From IMG/VR virus record IMGVR_UViG_3300025655_004161, positions 1 through 40,182 of that record: a stretch of 40,182 bases of DNA. One strand, written 5' to 3'. The translations under genes were made by a program, and so were the position numbers. This document shows positions 29,544-38,477 of the stretch, piece after piece (within the stretch, counting starts at the first letter, position 1; every line of letters starts with the position of its first letter). The notes below the pieces were generated by a model. The model was not told the origin of the DNA, made no database searches, and was given only the letters and a program-made list of their open reading frames with translations. This stretch comes from a virus.

Positions 29544-30238
29544 TAAAAAAACCTCGCTTTTGATAAATCAGGATAATTCTTCCAACCACCACTATCATCA
29601 TTATATTCAGGAGTCTGGTCCATAATAATGATACCACGAGCGGCGTCTTCTGGTGTCATATAATAATGCCACCCCAAGTGTTCAAAGGAATCTTCATCAT
29701 ATTTACCATCTAAATCTCTACCATCGTATCTAATCTTTTTAAGATACTCGTATTCGTTCTTATTGTCAAGTAAAATCATACCACCTCTACCAATAGGTAC
29801 TCTTTTCTTTAATTGAAAAGAAACGATATGAAATCCACCCATGTACATATCTCTTTGCCAACGAGTAGCTCCATCCCATATTCTATAAGGTTTTAACTGA
29901 TATATACCTGACCATTCTCTATCTTCTAATTTTACTTTAAATCCGGCATGTATTATCTGTTGAGGTACTGAAACATATGTGTGTTTAGGAATAGTAATAG
30001 TTGATATATTTTTTCTGTGTCTTTTTATACATTGTAATGCTAGAAAGATACCGTGTGAACAACAGTCTACAGAAACCGCGTACTTTGATCCTGCGTATTT
30101 GGCAACCTTTTTTTCAAACATATCTACTATATCGCGTGGATCTTTCCAATCGTAACCGAGTTCTCTAATTTGGTCTAGCTCTGGTCTTTGTAAATGTTTA
30201 GGTAGTTGTCCTATAGGCCATGCGTTATATTCTACCAT
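29543..30238 (-). CDS. DegT/DnrJ/EryC1-type sugar aminotransferase, short form
   Basis: PLP-dependent enzymes of this family aminate keto-sugars. Visible are the KYAVSVDCCSHGIFLALQ segment (PLP phosphate site), IPKHTYVSVPQQI, WDGATRW (the Asp that pairs with the pyridine nitrogen) and SFQLKKRVPIGRGGM with the Schiff-base Lys (about residue 168). At 231 aa it lacks most of the usual C-terminal domain (typically about 370 aa). The start is ATG 30238 rather than the adjacent TTG. Its stop overlaps the gmd ATG. Activity in this short form is uncertain. Confidence 0.8.
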   Translation of the reverse strand: MVEYNAWPIGQLPKHLQRPELDQIRELGYDWKDPRDIVDMFEKKVAKYAGSKYAVSVDCCSHGIFLALQCIKRHRKNISTITIPKHTYVSVPQQIIHAGFKVKLEDREWSGIYQLKPYRIWDGATRWQRDMYMGGFHIVSFQLKKRVPIGRGGMILLDNKNEYEYLKKIRYDGRDLDGKYDEDSFEHLGWHYYMTPEDAARGIIIMDQTPEYNDDSGGWKNYPDLSKARFF

Positions 30239-31025
30239 CAATATCCTCCAGATATGTTCTTATATTATTATTCTCGTTACACCATTTTTTAGCATACTTA
30301 CCTTCGCTAGGTCTAGAGAACATTGGATGATAGTACTCAGAACACCCCTCAAAGAAGTAGTGTATCGCCTGTGCTTTTCTCGTTTTATCTTTGTGTGGCG
30401 TAAATGTGCCGCCATGTAGAAGATTTGCTTCCCATATAATCGCTTCACCTTTTTTCACGGGAACAGGAGTTCTCTTTCCTTTTTTTATCAAAACAAGATG
30501 CTCTATAAACTTCTCATATTCTCTATAGTTTATCTCTTCACCATTCTCTATATCGTCTGGATGTGGAAGGCCTAGAGATTCATAGTTATATATATCCCAG
30601 TCGTGACTACCTGGAACTACAGACAAAGTACCATTCTCTATAGTCGCGTCTTCTAAAGCAACCCATACACCAATCATCATTCTCTCTGGTATGGTATGAA
30701 AATGAATACAATCACTATGTAGAGGTTGATTAGATGGGCCCGTAAAATTGATTGTAGAAAACGGAAATGCCTTCTTCATATACCAATTTTCTAGACGACG
30801 AAGTATTTTTTCATTCATACAGAGATTGGCGATATTTCTACTCTTTTTCCACGCTTCAAATAATCTGGGCCACTGTGTATATTGATAATGGTCAGATTGA
30901 ATCGTCTTATTCTCTAGTGCTAGAATGTTTGTTACATCATCATTTATACCATTAATTTCGGCATCAGTCAACTCCAAATCAATGATATCATAACCTTCAC
31001 TATTCCAGAATTTATTAAAAGTCAT
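30225..31025 (-). CDS. Phytanoyl-CoA dioxygenase-like (PhyH) Fe(II)/2-oxoglutarate oxygenase
   Basis: The 266-aa protein carries the facial triad LHSDCIHFH (H-x-D, about 109-117) and LLHGGTF (about 196-202) with a downstream RKAQAIHYFF arginine that binds 2-oxoglutarate. WVALEDATIENGTLSVVPGSH (about 128-148) is a PhyH hallmark. Family members hydroxylate lipids, sugars or small molecules. In this cassette a glycan-building block is likely (inference). A second PhyH-like gene lies at 33.2 kb. Confidence 0.85.
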   Translation of the reverse strand: MTFNKFWNSEGYDIIDLELTDAEINGINDDVTNILALENKTIQSDHYQYTQWPRLFEAWKKSRNIANLCMNEKILRRLENWYMKKAFPFSTINFTGPSNQPLHSDCIHFHTIPERMMIGVWVALEDATIENGTLSVVPGSHDWDIYNYESLGLPHPDDIENGEEINYREYEKFIEHLVLIKKGKRTPVPVKKGEAIIWEANLLHGGTFTPHKDKTRKAQAIHYFFEGCSEYYHPMFSRPSEGKYAKKWCNENNNIRTYLEDIDGRI

Positions 31026-31527
31026 AACCTAACTCCCTAGCATACTTATAAGCAAGTTCGTTTGGTCTTTTCTTTACAGGTCTTGCAGGACTGCCAACAT
31101 AGATTGTCCATGGTTCAGCATCTTTAGTAAGCGTCGAGTTTGAACCTACTACTGCTCCTTCACCTAGAGTAATTCCAGGCATAACAACACTATTGACACC
31201 AATACAAGAAAATGGCTCAAATGTTACTGTAGTTATATTTGAAATTCGGTACTTACTAGGTACTTGTGGATTCATAAGAGAGCCAGAAGCAAAATCATCT
31301 CCACCACAAATAACTTTGCCGCCAGCACTGATACCACTAAAATGACCCATAACAAGCTTGGAAGTCCTGCCGCCAATAATAGCAACCTGTGGAGCAATAT
31401 GAACCCAGTCACCAATATCCATAATAACAGAAGAAAATACGTTATAATCTAGAACAACGTAATCTCCAAACGTTGATTCTAATTTATACTTACAAAATGA
31501 ACCATGATCTACTAATTCAGGATTCAT
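31015..31527 (-). CDS. Hexapeptide-repeat O- or N-acetyltransferase
   Basis: The 170-aa left-handed beta-helix protein has hexapeptide turns such as VHIAPQVAIIGG and the C-terminal GEGAVVGSNSTLTKDAEPWTIYVGSPARPVKKR, typical of WbbJ/WecD-type sugar acetyltransferases. GVNSVVMPGITLGEG is also a standard turn. Unlike the 19-22 kb beta-helix proteins it has the usual acetyl-CoA-binding C-terminus. It overlaps the genes on both sides. Confidence 0.88.
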   Translation of the reverse strand: MNPELVDHGSFCKYKLESTFGDYVVLDYNVFSSVIMDIGDWVHIAPQVAIIGGRTSKLVMGHFSGISAGGKVICGGDDFASGSLMNPQVPSKYRISNITTVTFEPFSCIGVNSVVMPGITLGEGAVVGSNSTLTKDAEPWTIYVGSPARPVKKRPNELAYKYARELGYDF

Positions 31528-32162
31528 AACAGACCGCCATTAATGCGAAGTGTTTGACCAGAAACATAACTAGTATTTAATATATATTCAATTGTATTGT
31601 ACACTTCTTCAATTCTACCCCATCGTCTGGCGGGAATATTCTTCATTATCTCTTGTTGAATATCTTCACTAATAGTTTCTGTTAGACCTTTTTCAAAGTA
31701 TCCCAACTGAATAGCGTTTATATAAACATTCTTATTAAAATTTTCTGCGGCAACGGTACGAACATATGATTCTATAAATCCCTTTGTTGCTGAATATATA
31801 GAAGTTCCTACTTGAGCTTTATCCGCTAGAATAGAAGAGGCAAGAATAATATTACCACCACGTTCTCTCATAAAATGTTTCAAACAAAGTTGAACTACAT
31901 TTAGAGTACCCCAAACGTTTGTATCTACTTGATTGGCAGTATCAATATAACCAATGCTATGTGTAAAACCATTAGCATTATACGCTGCTAAGTTTACTAC
32001 AATATCAAAATGATTTGTTTTAAAATATATATCACATTCTTTACGATTTCTTACATCTAAATTTTTAGATGATAAAGATGTAACATTATATTTATCCTTC
32101 ATAATTTCTGTTAAAACTTTACCGATACCACCACTGCCACCGAGTATCAAAACAGTTTTCAT
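31524..32162 (-). CDS. Short-chain dehydrogenase/reductase
   Basis: The 212-aa Rossmann protein has the cofactor loop GGSGGIGKVL (8-17), NLAAYNA (about 57-63), ILASSIL with the catalytic Ser (about 104), and YSATKGF (Tyr117-x3-Lys121). The end GQTLRINGGLL is a classic SDR finish. It may reduce a keto-sugar intermediate made by the neighbouring dehydratase. TGGAGTC precedes the ATG. Confidence 0.9.
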   Translation of the reverse strand: MKTVLILGGSGGIGKVLTEIMKDKYNVTSLSSKNLDVRNRKECDIYFKTNHFDIVVNLAAYNANGFTHSIGYIDTANQVDTNVWGTLNVVQLCLKHFMRERGGNIILASSILADKAQVGTSIYSATKGFIESYVRTVAAENFNKNVYINAIQLGYFEKGLTETISEDIQQEIMKNIPARRWGRIEEVYNTIEYILNTSYVSGQTLRINGGLL

Positions 32163-32180
32163 TTTTAAGACTCCATTATA

Positions 32181-32870
32181 TTATGTCCAATTAATGTTAG
32201 GGAATTTTTCTACAAATTTATGTATAATATTCCAGACATCGAATGATACATTTGGATTTGCCAAAAGTTTATTAAAGAAATAAACATTTAGATTTGGATT
32301 CCACATACCAGCAAGTAATGCAAAAGAAGAAAATCCTCCAATAACAGTATGCGCTTGATATATAGTCATCCAATCTTTTATAGTATCGTTTGTTGGTGTA
32401 ATACCATATCTTTTATGTACAGATTTGTCTTCAGATAATATAATAGGATTTTTATGATATCTAATTTCTTCATCATATACTTCAATTGGTATCAAAGGTC
32501 TATCTGATTGTCTGACATGAATCACAGTTTTACCAGAATTAACATAATCACAACCGTTCAAATTTAAACTAACTTCAGATTCATTAATATTTTCCCACCA
32601 TTTAAGTAAGAGAGAAACATTAGGTTCTTTGAAAGGATTGGTTTTATTAGTACCAATCACCGTAGTAATTTCTGGTCTTTTTTTGAACGTCAAAAAGTCG
32701 TCGAAAAAGATACGATCTTCATCCATTATAATATCTGAATTTTGCCAATAACCACCAGTGTTAAACAATATTTTATTTACTGTTGTATTATTTTCTTTAG
32801 CTATGGCGTAACATGTATAAAGTGATAGTATTTGAGTGCCTAGTCCACCACGAACGTTATACGTTCCCAT
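32181..32870 (-). CDS. Fucosyltransferase-like (GT11-type) protein
   Basis: The 229-aa protein opens with MGTYNVRGGLGTQILSLYTC, matching the GGLGNQxFQ motif of alpha-1,2-fucosyltransferases, then VIHVRQSDR (about 116-124; family motif HxRxxD) and VIGGFSSFALLAG (family SxFSWWAA). GDP-fucose could derive from the Gmd product. At 229 aa it is shorter than usual (about 290). It overlaps the cupin gene. Confidence 0.7.
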   Translation of the reverse strand: MGTYNVRGGLGTQILSLYTCYAIAKENNTTVNKILFNTGGYWQNSDIIMDEDRIFFDDFLTFKKRPEITTVIGTNKTNPFKEPNVSLLLKWWENINESEVSLNLNGCDYVNSGKTVIHVRQSDRPLIPIEVYDEEIRYHKNPIILSEDKSVHKRYGITPTNDTIKDWMTIYQAHTVIGGFSSFALLAGMWNPNLNVYFFNKLLANPNVSFDVWNIIHKFVEKFPNINWT

Positions 32871-33279
32871 TTAAAAATACCTTGTCCTTTTCTACACCTT
32901 CATATGGACCAGTTTTGTATTCATAAACTTTAGCGTTTTCTAAAATTGTGTATGTGTGACCACCTTCAAACGTAAGTGAAATATCTCCTGAATTTAAAAC
33001 AATTTCTTCTAAAATAGTATCATCCACGTCATAGAAATGTGCTTTTACTTTACCTTCCATAACGCACCAAGATTCTTGAGCGACAACTTGTTTTCTAGGG
33101 GCATTTTTCCAAATGTGTCTATGTGGTCGAAACGTCTTTCCTGCTTCTAATTTTAAAGCCGAGACTTGAATAAATTGATCTTCTGGTGCAACATCTTCTC
33201 TATTCTCTGATAAATCGTCAGAACGATATACCATATGACATAACTTATCTGGATAAACTTTTGAGTATATCTTTAACAT
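32857..33279 (-). CDS. Cupin-like protein, WxcM/FdtA-type region
   Basis: The 140-aa product has EAGKTFRPHRHIWK, with clustered His, KQVVAQESWCVMEGKVKAHF and NSGDISLTFEGGHTYTIL, a cupin fold like sugar isomerases or their regulators. GGGAG lies 10 bases before the ATG. The start overlaps the PhyH-like gene upstream by 35 bases. Function in the cassette could be keto-sugar isomerisation (inference). Confidence 0.7.
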   Translation of the reverse strand: MLKIYSKVYPDKLCHMVYRSDDLSENREDVAPEDQFIQVSALKLEAGKTFRPHRHIWKNAPRKQVVAQESWCVMEGKVKAHFYDVDDTILEEIVLNSGDISLTFEGGHTYTILENAKVYEYKTGPYEGVEKDKVFLNGNV

Positions 33280-34117
33280 ATATTGTATCTCCCAACGGAT
33301 TATCTAATCTTACACTGCCATGAATAGCAACTCTTCTATTCAATTCTTTTGTATTACCTCTAGAATGAAAACCACCAACATTAGCAATAACTAATGTATC
33401 TTCGTTTACGTAGATGGGTTCCATTTCATAACCCATCTCTTGTAATTCTTCTTCACTTACTCTAAACGATCCTTCATAATGATCTTTTGCTCTCCACTCT
33501 TCGTATTCTTTTTTACACGCTTTTACACTTTGTTGATAATACCACATCTGCATTTTTTCGTTTGATTTTGTACTACCCTTAGCAAACATTAATGGACCAT
33601 CATCGACTTTCTTTGGAAACCACCAAAACTTGATTGCAGGAAAGTATGTATCTAGATGCATTAATTTTTGATGATCGTCATCTCCTGGTCTATTTCTTAC
33701 GATTTGAGCAAATGTGTTATTTCTGAACTTGGTTTCTACTTCTCGTTCATCTCCTCCAATAAGTTTATAAATGTGGGGATAGATTAGTAATGATATATTA
33801 TATAATAATCTAGACTTATCTCTATTCATTGAAAGAATATTGTTAGAATTTTTAGATACCGATACCTCGAAATTTTCGAATTCTTTTAAAGCCCTTTCAA
33901 CGTCAACACTAGAACCAACAAATCCTTTATGAACTATTAATCCTACATTATAATAGTCTAAGTTCTCTTGGTCAACTTGTTTTAATCTTTGAAAGTGTTT
34001 AATTTCTGCCTGAAGTTTTCTATATAGATGAATACCTTTCTCAGTTAAATCTACATCATTTAGAGGATATCTATCAAGAGTTTTATGAGAACTTTTATAT
34101 ACATCATTATACAACAT
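33245..34117 (-). CDS. Second PhyH-like Fe(II)/2-oxoglutarate oxygenase
   Basis: The 290-aa protein has LMHLDTYFPAIKFWWFPKKV (H-x-D, about residues 155-175), DGPLMFAKGSTK (the 'pGSH'-like turn) and VIANVGGFHSRG with a distal His and RRVAIHGSVR with the co-substrate Arg. It differs strongly from the gene at 30.2 kb. GAGGAGTTAATA precedes the ATG. It is coupled to the methyltransferase. Substrate unknown. Confidence 0.72.
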   Translation of the reverse strand: MLYNDVYKSSHKTLDRYPLNDVDLTEKGIHLYRKLQAEIKHFQRLKQVDQENLDYYNVGLIVHKGFVGSSVDVERALKEFENFEVSVSKNSNNILSMNRDKSRLLYNISLLIYPHIYKLIGGDEREVETKFRNNTFAQIVRNRPGDDDHQKLMHLDTYFPAIKFWWFPKKVDDGPLMFAKGSTKSNEKMQMWYYQQSVKACKKEYEEWRAKDHYEGSFRVSEEELQEMGYEMEPIYVNEDTLVIANVGGFHSRGNTKELNRRVAIHGSVRLDNPLGDTIYVKDILKSLSR

Positions 34118-34119
34118 TA

Positions 34120-34668
34120 TTAACTCCTCTTAAATACTAATCCTGTTCTGGCAACAAAAGGTTTTTTCATAGTAGATTCTTCTCGAATTTGTTTAGTAAG
34201 TGTTTCATCATATTCAAATCCATATCTTTTGAAAGCATCTAGCCAGTAATCTTTCTCTTGACAGTTAACATGGTGATGACCGGCTTGTCCTGGTACAGCA
34301 TGGGTGACGATAAGATATTTTGCTTTACTATCTTGAAATGTAGACATATAGTTGTCCATATACTTTTCTTCTACATGCTCTAAAAATTCTACACACCAAA
34401 TTAAATCAACTTCATAAGTTAAAGTAGGACTTCCTTTTGTATAATCATTTAAATGAAAATTGGATTCTTTAGGAAGGACTGTCCAATCACCATCAACGCC
34501 ATAAGATTCCCATCCAAGAGATTCTGCTAATTTAACTTGACCTCCAAATCCGCAGCCGACATCAAGCATCTTTCGGCAACCAAGATTCCACATAATATTA
34601 AGCGATCCATCATCCGTCCAACTCCTACCATTTTGACCACCCAAATGATCTGGCAATTCATTTTGCAT
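34120..34668 (-). CDS. SAM-dependent methyltransferase
   Basis: TGGAGCTGAAT before ATG 34668 fixes the start. The 182-aa protein has motif I MLDVGCGFGGQVKLAE (about 34-49), YGVDGD for the SAM ribose, and LIWCVEFLEHVEE (about 87-99), the class I fold. The later HAVPGQAGHHHVNCQEKDYW segment is seen in phage glycan-cluster methyltransferases. It probably methylates a sugar or a lipid-linked glycan rather than DNA, because no DNA-methylase motif is present. Confidence 0.85.
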   Translation of the reverse strand: MQNELPDHLGGQNGRSWTDDGSLNIMWNLGCRKMLDVGCGFGGQVKLAESLGWESYGVDGDWTVLPKESNFHLNDYTKGSPTLTYEVDLIWCVEFLEHVEEKYMDNYMSTFQDSKAKYLIVTHAVPGQAGHHHVNCQEKDYWLDAFKRYGFEYDETLTKQIREESTMKKPFVARTGLVFKRS

Positions 34669-34690
34669 ATTCAGCTCCATTTCATCATCA

Positions 34691-35098
34691 TTATTCTAAC
34701 CATTTCTCCACTCTCGATTTAAAATACCGGCCATTGATGTTATCATTGAGATATTCCGACGATTCTAAAACATTTCTCTGAAACTGCTCTTTAACTTCAG
34801 TATAGTTCATTTCACCTTTAGTCTTATGTAATGATAGTATCTCTCTTTGAAAATTACTTGTCTCAGATTGATTTATAAGATCTTTCACAACATCACTGGA
34901 ACCATAATAATCACGCCAATCACTTTCGATACGACTACGCCGCTTCGCCCCACGAGTTTTTCTCATGAACCAAAATGTCTTTCTACCAATATATTTTCTA
35001 CCATCGGGGCAAGTAATACAATAAACGAAACCATGATACCTGTCAACTAAATTCTCATCAAATACTTCTCCCTGGTACATCCAAGGATTATCATACAT
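34691..35098 (-). CDS. GIY-YIG-type endonuclease-like protein
   Basis: The 135-aa protein has the GIY-YIG core at the N-terminus: GFVYCITCPDGRKYIGRKTF (about 28-47), then RSRIESDWRDYYGSS and the helix FQREILSLHKTKGEMNYTEV with the catalytic Glu region. Similar Seg-like proteins are common in T4-like phages; they may be homing endonucleases or domesticated nucleases. There is no DNA-binding tail. It sits between the glycan cassette and the RNR gene, which is a frequent homing target. Confidence 0.78.
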   Translation of the reverse strand: MYDNPWMYQGEVFDENLVDRYHGFVYCITCPDGRKYIGRKTFWFMRKTRGAKRRSRIESDWRDYYGSSDVVKDLINQSETSNFQREILSLHKTKGEMNYTEVKEQFQRNVLESSEYLNDNINGRYFKSRVEKWLE

Positions 35099-35262
35099 TA
35101 TTCGTCTTCATCGTCCCAAAATTCTCGGTCTTCTGCCCATTCATCGAAGTCTTCATTTTGTTGAAAGACTTCTCCGCAGAATGGGCAGTATGCGACCTTA
35201 TTTATTTCATTATGTTGTATATCAAATTCTGCTCCGCACTCCTCACATGTTATTGTTTCCAT
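35098..35262 (-). CDS. Small zinc-ribbon protein, 54 aa
   Basis: CGGAGTATCAA precedes ATG 35262. The product MetETITCEECGAEF... has CEEC and CPFC (Cys pairs about 6-9 and 26-29) for one zinc ribbon, then an acidic tail (DEWAEDREFWDDEDE). The stop TAA shares a base with the next ATG. Such proteins often bind host factors; the partner is unknown. Confidence 0.75.
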   Translation of the reverse strand: METITCEECGAEFDIQHNEINKVAYCPFCGEVFQQNEDFDEWAEDREFWDDEDE

Positions 35263-35289
35263 TTGATACTCCGAGTTACTTTTAATCTT

Positions 35290-37218
35290 TTAAATAATTT
35301 CACATCCTCCAGCGGCACAAGCCATTTCCTGCGCTCCAAGTGTTAGATCAGTTGTCTCATAATTCTGTAGAAGAGCCCAATCCACATTCTTTGGCATCTT
35401 CTCTAATAGTTGCTGATATTCCTTCTCAGTGCAATCTTGATATGGTGCTTGACGATATGTGTGATCAGAAAATGGTAAGAATGATACACCGGACATATAA
35501 TCAAAATTTTTATAACACCATGCACCAACCTCTAACCACTCATGTTCTTTGACAGAAATAGTTACAGAAGGTTTATGTTCACACCAAGCGTCTTGATAAG
35601 TCTTCCATAGTTCCAACTGTTCAATTGCAGACATATCAGTTCGAAACACAGAACTATCCGGTGACTTCATTGGAAATGAAAACACATAAGTATGTTCTGG
35701 TTTCATTACATCATCTTCAACAGGAAAACCAACATCTCTCATCATGATCGCCAGAGGGTCTTTTTTATCTCCACGCACCGTCCGTATATAGTAAGGATTA
35801 TGTCGTGCATGAATGCCACTGGCAGCATCAACAAGTTGACTAACAGTGCCGCTAGGTTTAACACAAGTAACCGAAACTGACTGTGGGATACCGATTTTCT
35901 TAGACCACTCTTTGTTTGTTTCGATTGCGACGGTTTTAAGTTCCTGTAGAACTTGATGAGTCTTAATGTTACCTCTCTTCTCACTCTTTCCATTTGTAAG
36001 ATCATTGTCCATAATCCCTGTTAATGAAACACCCAAAAGACGTTCTTCTTCACAATTCTCTCTCCACTTCTTTGATAGATATCTAAAGTTTGTTAATGTT
36101 GATTGAAACGTTCCAAGAATAGTAGCAAGACGTACCTTTTCCTTTAGTGTTTCTAGACTATCTGTAGAACGAATCACAACTTCTGAAAGATTACAAAACT
36201 CACGGTCTCTCAGAATAATCTCTGAACATGGATTAGTACCAAACTCATGATCTACATCTCTACGACCTGTCTTTGCTACCTGCTTCTTTGCAGATTCACG
36301 ATTGAACAGTCCACGTTCACCTGACTTAGAGTTGTATAGAGATAACCATTCTTCCATAAAGATACCAATATCAGGCTTCTCTGTATAACATGCTGAATTA
36401 TTTGAAAGTGCTCTTTGTGGGTTTTGTTCCCACCACTGTCCTGCCTTTGCGTGTCTCATACGATCATCAGATAGATTAGATAGTGAGATAAGAGCACTAC
36501 GACGAACACCACCTACAACTACAATCTCAGCAATCTTACATACGATATCATGACATTCAAGCGAAGATAAACGACGACCAGCAGCTCCACGGAAAATTGA
36601 GGTTACAAACTTGAAAAGATCTTCAAGTGGTTCTGGACCAGATGCGCGACCACCAAAAGTCTTTAATGGTGATCCGGCTGGACGTACTTTAGAAGTATCC
36701 CAAGAAGGTACTTGACCCTGATAGAGAAGAGCAATAAGTTCCTTGAGTGCCTTTGCCCAACCAATCTTAGAATCTGCCACTGTGATTACTACATCTGAAT
36801 CAAAGAAATCTTCGGCAACAACGGGAAGTTTAGTAACAAACTGGCGTTCTACTGAGAATCCTACACCAGTACCATTCATAAGAATATAAAGTAATTCATC
36901 AAATGCTTGAACACGATCAATCGCAAGATATGAACAGTTATAACCGGCAACGTTCTCTTTCTTCAATGCTGGACCAGCAGTCATAAGGCACCGCATAGAG
37001 GGCATTACCTTTTGATTTAATACAGCATCTTCTAGTTCGTCTCTGTCTTTTTTACTTAATTTAAAATCATGTTTGTCATTTAGATCTTCTTCAAAGAAAT
37101 CAAAATAACGACTTACAGTCTCGGTCCAACTCTCACGTCTACCCTTATCCCACATAAAACGTGAATAACGTGATAGATGAATAAACTGTTGATATTCGGT
37201 TGGAAGATGATTTTGCAT
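35290..37218 (-). CDS. nrdJ: Class II (adenosylcobalamin-dependent) ribonucleotide reductase, NrdJ
   Basis: NrdJ reduces ribonucleotides to deoxyribonucleotides using a B12 cofactor. The 642-aa monomer-type enzyme has YNCSYLAID (redox Cys), ILMNGTGVGFSVE, GVRRSALISLSN, TNPCSEIILRDREFCNLSE (radical-site Cys and second redox Cys), GTVSQLVDAASGIH, and a C-terminal CAAGGC pair that re-reduces the active site. No intein or intron is seen. GAGGG precedes the ATG, which follows the thyX stop directly. Glutaredoxin at 24.5 kb may feed electrons. The host must make or import B12. Confidence 0.93.
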   Translation of the reverse strand: MQNHLPTEYQQFIHLSRYSRFMWDKGRRESWTETVSRYFDFFEEDLNDKHDFKLSKKDRDELEDAVLNQKVMPSMRCLMTAGPALKKENVAGYNCSYLAIDRVQAFDELLYILMNGTGVGFSVERQFVTKLPVVAEDFFDSDVVITVADSKIGWAKALKELIALLYQGQVPSWDTSKVRPAGSPLKTFGGRASGPEPLEDLFKFVTSIFRGAAGRRLSSLECHDIVCKIAEIVVVGGVRRSALISLSNLSDDRMRHAKAGQWWEQNPQRALSNNSACYTEKPDIGIFMEEWLSLYNSKSGERGLFNRESAKKQVAKTGRRDVDHEFGTNPCSEIILRDREFCNLSEVVIRSTDSLETLKEKVRLATILGTFQSTLTNFRYLSKKWRENCEEERLLGVSLTGIMDNDLTNGKSEKRGNIKTHQVLQELKTVAIETNKEWSKKIGIPQSVSVTCVKPSGTVSQLVDAASGIHARHNPYYIRTVRGDKKDPLAIMMRDVGFPVEDDVMKPEHTYVFSFPMKSPDSSVFRTDMSAIEQLELWKTYQDAWCEHKPSVTISVKEHEWLEVGAWCYKNFDYMSGVSFLPFSDHTYRQAPYQDCTEKEYQQLLEKMPKNVDWALLQNYETTDLTLGAQEMACAAGGCEII

Positions 37219-37878
37219 TTAATTTCCCTCTAAAAATACGGTTGGAAACTTCTCAGATAATAGTTGCCAACAACTTTCTGCGATTAATCTGTGTTCTTTT
37301 TGTGTACCATTACCCATACGAAGATCACAATAATGAATCCAAGAACGAAGAGAACCCTTCATATACATTGTAGACATCGTGAGCCCTTCTGGTAAAATAG
37401 ACCTTGCTACTTCTTTAGCAATACCCATATTCAATGCCCATTGATAATCTTTCTTGGCCTGAACTAAGGCATTTGTCTGTATCAATTGCCAATTATCTCT
37501 CGTGTCTTTGTCTACTCCTTCTAGACTATTCTGTCTATTCTTTGAATCTTGTAGTCTTGGTTCCCTCCATGTAAAATCCTGTGCTTCAGCATATCGCTGA
37601 CTAAATTCTTGAAAACTGAAAGACCGATGCCGCAGAATCTGTCTACCAATATCTCTTGTACACTTAATCTCAATTGTTGCGTCTACCATCTCAAAGATAG
37701 ACCAATGAGAATTCTTTTTACAATAAGATAGAAGTTTTCCTGCGGTCTCGTTGTTTGTTTGATTTGTTGGATTTGAAACTCTTGCACAGAATGCTACAAG
37801 TTCTTCGGATGTATTTACGTCATCAATCAACGGTTCGGTCATAGAAATCAATCGTGTACTATAATCAAAATATTCCAT
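37219..37878 (-). CDS. thyX: Flavin-dependent thymidylate synthase (ThyX)
   Basis: ThyX makes dTMP from dUMP using FAD and methylene-tetrahydrofolate. The 219-aa protein has the signature RHRSFSFQEFSQRY (about 82-95), fitting RHRx7SxR exactly, along with SHWSIFEM upstream and MYMKGSLRSWIHYCDLR (about 168-184) for substrate binding. GTGAGG precedes the ATG. It forms a nucleotide unit with nrdJ. Confidence 0.95.
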   Translation of the reverse strand: MEYFDYSTRLISMTEPLIDDVNTSEELVAFCARVSNPTNQTNNETAGKLLSYCKKNSHWSIFEMVDATIEIKCTRDIGRQILRHRSFSFQEFSQRYAEAQDFTWREPRLQDSKNRQNSLEGVDKDTRDNWQLIQTNALVQAKKDYQWALNMGIAKEVARSILPEGLTMSTMYMKGSLRSWIHYCDLRMGNGTQKEHRLIAESCWQLLSEKFPTVFLEGN

Positions 37879-37884
37879 AAAACC

Positions 37885-38382
37885 TCACTTAATAAATGTT
37901 AATGTTTTATATTGTCCATTGTACCAGAAAGTGATTTCGCTATGACTATATATTTCTTCATTTACATAATCATACCTCGTATGAGGAGTGCATTGTTGTA
38001 CATTCTGATATCCAACAACATCATTACTACTACCCATGTTTTTACCAACTTGATTACCAGCTAAAGCACCAGCAACAGCACCACCACCTATAGCAACACT
38101 CTTTCCAGTACCCTTACCTACTGTAGATCCAAGTAATCCACCTGCTACACCACCAATGATAGTTCCTAAAATTGAAGAACCATCAGATGATTGTTGATTA
38201 TTATATATCGGAACCTGTCTATCTGTACATACAGTTTCTACTTTAGGTATCGCTCTTTGTTGGGTTTTATATATATCTTTAATTTTGATTTCTTCTGCGT
38301 TAACATTCATAGGAATAAGAATAGCAATAATTATGGCTATTGTAGCTATAATTATATAGAACATATGTTTTTCGTTAAACAT
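37885..38382 (-). CDS. Glycine-zipper 2TM-type envelope protein
   Basis: The 165-aa protein has an N-terminal hydrophobic segment (about 8-27, IIIATIAIIIAILIPMNVNA) that may be a cleaved signal. A glycine-zipper block follows (about 72-114; GTIIGGVAGGLLGSTVGKG and GGGAVAGALAGNQVGK), as in Rickettsia 17-kDa antigen-type lipoproteins. CTPHTRYDYV and a Tyr-rich end follow. It probably sits in the periplasm or outer membrane and may alter the cell envelope during infection (inference). Confidence 0.72.
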   Translation of the reverse strand: MFNEKHMFYIIIATIAIIIAILIPMNVNAEEIKIKDIYKTQQRAIPKVETVCTDRQVPIYNNQQSSDGSSILGTIIGGVAGGLLGSTVGKGTGKSVAIGGGAVAGALAGNQVGKNMGSSNDVVGYQNVQQCTPHTRYDYVNEEIYSHSEITFWYNGQYKTLTFIK

Positions 38383-38477
38383 TATTTCCTCTTACGGTTT
38401 TTACTGGCATTCTTACGTTTGGTTGATCCAATTTTTCTACGACCTTTTCTTGGTCTATTCTTATGTGGCCATGACAT
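38382..38477 (-). CDS. Small highly basic protein, 31 aa
   Basis: The ATG shares a base with the primase stop (TAATG) and the stop shares a base with the next ATG. The product (MSWPHKNRPRKGRRKIGSTK...) has about half Lys/Arg. It may bind nucleic acid or neutralise charge; similar short basic genes are common near T4-like primases, but no family is named. Confidence 0.6.
   Translation of the reverse strand: MSWPHKNRPRKGRRKIGSTKRKNASKNRKRK

Noticed and set aside
35290-37218. Intein or intron in the RNR gene next to a GIY-YIG gene
   Set aside because: The RNR frame is uninterrupted, of normal length and keeps all motifs in order, so there is no sign of an inserted element.
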